Translations under genes and position numbers: made by a program
Source of the DNA: an uncultured Eubacteriales bacterium
GTDB taxonomy: Bacteria > Bacillota > Clostridia > Lachnospirales > CAG-274
Assembly (NCBI GenBank): GCA_902495025.1
Contig: CABUWB010000092.1
Location: 1 to 7,312 of the forward strand
Length of the DNA stretch: 7,312 bases
Direction of reading: 5' to 3'
Shown: positions 5,709 to 7,312 of the stretch, in pieces
Layout: each line of letters opens with the position of its first letter
Numbering within the stretch: position 1 is the stretch's first letter
The notes under the pieces: generated by a model
What the model saw: the letters and a program-made list of their open reading frames with translations, nothing else
What the model was told of the DNA's origin: nothing
The model's database searches: none

Positions 5709-7312
5709 ATAAGGTTAAGCTGCACTTTGAAAAAATATATTCAACCGAGGGCAGGTGGGAGCCATGCACAGCGGCGCTGCCGCTGCAGGCAGGGGAGCTT
5801 ACGGACGCAGGCAGCGTGCGTGTGTTTGATGAAAACGGCAGACCAGTACCAACACAGGCAAGGGCAACTGCTAAGTATACCGACGGCAGCATAAGGTGGC
5901 TTTTTGTGCGTTTTATGGCTAATATACCCGCAAGGGCGGCGGTAGATTACACGCTTGAATTAAAGTCGGACTTTGAGGGCTTTGAAAAGATAACCGCCGA
6001 TGCACACAGGGCAAATACGGGTGCAATAGCTTTCAGGGTGTCAGAGGAAATTAACACGCTTTTTGAGGAAATACGCTATGATACGCTCACCTTTGGTGCA
6101 GACCATATTTCCGTACCAATGCTGGTGGACGGCGAGGGCAGAGAATACTCCTTTAAGGCAGATGAGTGGCAGCTTTTGGAAACAGGCGAGGTTTGTGCCG
6201 TATTAAAGGGCACAGGCTATCACAGCTGCAAGGGCGATAAGACATATAAGGGCGAAATCAAGCTTTACTGCTATAAGGACAAGCCTTGGATTGAGCTTGC
6301 CTGCCGTATTATAAATACTACCGACAATCCGCTTGAAATAAAATCACTGGAGCTTAAGCATCATAAGCTGTATGAGCTTAACAGGCGGTGTGCGACAGGC
6401 ATATCAAACTACAAAACACGCTACAAGATAAGTGAGGACGGCTCTGAGGTGAGCTGTGTAATTGATGATGAGCTGCTTGTGTATGAGGCAAATGAGCATA
6501 ATGCAGAGGTATTTTATGGTACGTTTTTTGCCGACTGTACCGATGAGGAAAGCGGACTTTGCGCAACGGTTTATCAGGCACAGCAGAATTTTCCAAAGGC
6601 GGTGAGGGCAGACAAAAACGGTCTGACCGTCTGCCTTGTGCCAGAGGGTGTAGGCAGGGTTGTAATGCAGAGCGGTATGGCAAGGGAGCAGAGGGTGCTG
6701 TTTGATTTTCATAAGCCGTTTGAGGAGCTTTCGGTGCTTAATGATACCTCTACACGCTATCAGATGCCAAATAAGCCTGCAATCGACCCGTCTGTTTTTG
6801 AGGCAAGCGGAATTTACGAGGATATTTTCACAGAGAATAAATCCGTCAGTATGGAGATGTTTTTACAGGCAAAGGCAGACGAGCATGTGCGCTGTTACGG
6901 TATGCTCAACTGGGGCGATTCGCCCGATATGGGCTATACCTCGCAGGGCAGGGGCGGCGGTGAGCTGGTATGGACAAATAATGAGTACGACTATTCCCAC
7001 GCCTGTGCGCTTTTGTATGCAAGGACGGGTGTAAGGCGTTTTCTTGATTATCTGCTTGTGAGCGGCAGACATTGGCTTGATGTGGATATATGCCATTACA
7101 GCAAAAATCCACTGCACCTTAACGGACAATGTGAGCATACCAACGGACACTGCAAAAACGGCAAGATTGAGTGCTCGCACCAGTGGGTTGAGGGACTTCT
7201 GGACTACTATCATTTTACGGGTGATAAGGACGCATACGATGCCGCAATTGAGATAGGCAAGAATGATTTAAGGCTGCTTGATACGCCCCAGTTCCAGAAT
7301 AAGGGTGAGATA
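5705..7312 (+). CDS. YetA/PcRGLX-like (PL26-type) exo-rhamnogalacturonan lyase family protein, 3' end outside the window
   Basis: I translated this frame by hand: 536 codons without a stop up to the window edge. The layout fits the RIFT-barrel / PcRGLX-YetA family (polysaccharide lyase family 26 and relatives). An amino-terminal beta domain of about 90 residues has the diagnostic pattern LPLQAGEL (26-33), VRVFDENGRPVPTQARATAKYTDG starting at residue 38, then SIRWLFV at 62-68 and a Y-T-L-E-L strand. A central beta domain follows (about 95-370). The beginning of an alpha/alpha toroid has CYGMLNWGDSPD at 397-408, NEYDYSHA at 426-433 and SHQWVEGLLDYYHFTGD at 491-507. B. subtilis YetA is over 800 residues, so roughly the last third is missing here. 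Family members remove rhamnogalacturonan units by beta-elimination. There is no signal peptide, so the enzyme should be cytoplasmic and act on imported oligosaccharides. It is translationally coupled to the MATE gene. Family assignment is by recalled pattern; the exact substrate is uncertain. Confidence 0.75.
   Translation, partial: MNKVKLHFEKIYSTEGRWEPCTAALPLQAGELTDAGSVRVFDENGRPVPTQARATAKYTDGSIRWLFVRFMANIPARAAVDYTLELKSDFEGFEKITADAHRANTGAIAFRVSEEINTLFEEIRYDTLTFGADHISVPMLVDGEGREYSFKADEWQLLETGEVCAVLKGTGYHSCKGDKTYKGEIKLYCYKDKPWIELACRIINTTDNPLEIKSLELKHHKLYELNRRCATGISNYKTRYKISEDGSEVSCVIDDELLVYEANEHNAEVFYGTFFADCTDEESGLCATVYQAQQNFPKAVRADKNGLTVCLVPEGVGRVVMQSGMAREQRVLFDFHKPFEELSVLNDTSTRYQMPNKPAIDPSVFEASGIYEDIFTENKSVSMEMFLQAKADEHVRCYGMLNWGDSPDMGYTSQGRGGGELVWTNNEYDYSHACALLYARTGVRRFLDYLLVSGRHWLDVDICHYSKNPLHLNGQCEHTNGHCKNGKIECSHQWVEGLLDYYHFTGDKDAYDAAIEIGKNDLRLLDTPQFQNKGEI

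Noticed and set aside
6378..6712. Two overlapping minus-strand open frames of about 100 codons
   Set aside because: They lie inside the coding frame of the lyase-like gene, lack ribosome sites, and have the low-complexity His/Ser/Pro composition typical of antisense shadows.
6702..7034. Plus-strand open frame of 110 codons
   Set aside because: It is out of frame within the lyase-like gene, whose own frame encodes recognisable family motifs over the same bases.
6863..7213. Minus-strand open frame of 116 codons with hydrophobic start
   Set aside because: It is fully antisense to the conserved toroid region of the lyase-like protein. Its apparent hydrophobic stretch is the complement of conserved codons there.

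Overview
The window looks like chromosomal DNA of a low-to-moderate GC Firmicute, most likely an anaerobic gut-type clostridium. The grounds are strong GGAGG-type ribosome binding sites, consensus -10 boxes, frequent ATA and AGG codons, a stand-alone iron-sulfur flavoprotein, and a Clostridia-style HisC/CobD-like aminotransferase next to a glutamate-synthase-type oxidoreductase. This placement is an inference from gene content, not a species assignment.

Layout. Positions 1-1257 (minus strand) hold a two-gene operon: an aminotransferase, then 15 bp later the start of a glutamate synthase small-subunit-like flavoprotein that leaves the window. Positions 1258-1427 are a divergent intergenic region with a candidate promoter on each strand. 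Positions 1428-2912 (plus) encode a 494-residue fusion of a TIGR00027/LCM-type SAM-dependent methyltransferase with a complete TetR-type repressor. Its promoter carries two nearly identical 16-bp operator-like dyads, one exactly filling the -35/-10 spacer and one over the expected transcription start. A long hairpin at 2971-3011 separates this gene from a convergent 168-residue gene of unknown function (3030-3536, minus). A second divergent promoter region (3537-3645) serves that gene and an iron-sulfur flavoprotein of the NADPH-dependent FMN reductase fold (3646-4194, plus). Then come a MATE efflux transporter (4287-5708) and, overlapping its stop by 4 bp, the first 536 codons of a YetA/PcRGLX-like (PL26-type) rhamnogalacturonan lyase-family protein, which runs off the right end.

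How the genes work together. The methyltransferase-TetR gene appears to be a self-contained, self-repressing enzyme/regulator, since no second copy of its operator is visible elsewhere in the window. The MATE and lyase-like genes are translationally coupled and probably act on related substrates, but what is transported is unknown. The aminotransferase and glutamate-synthase-like genes form an amino-nitrogen metabolism pair. No RNA genes, insertion sequences, CRISPR arrays or attachment sites were seen. No intergenic gap exceeds about 170 bp.
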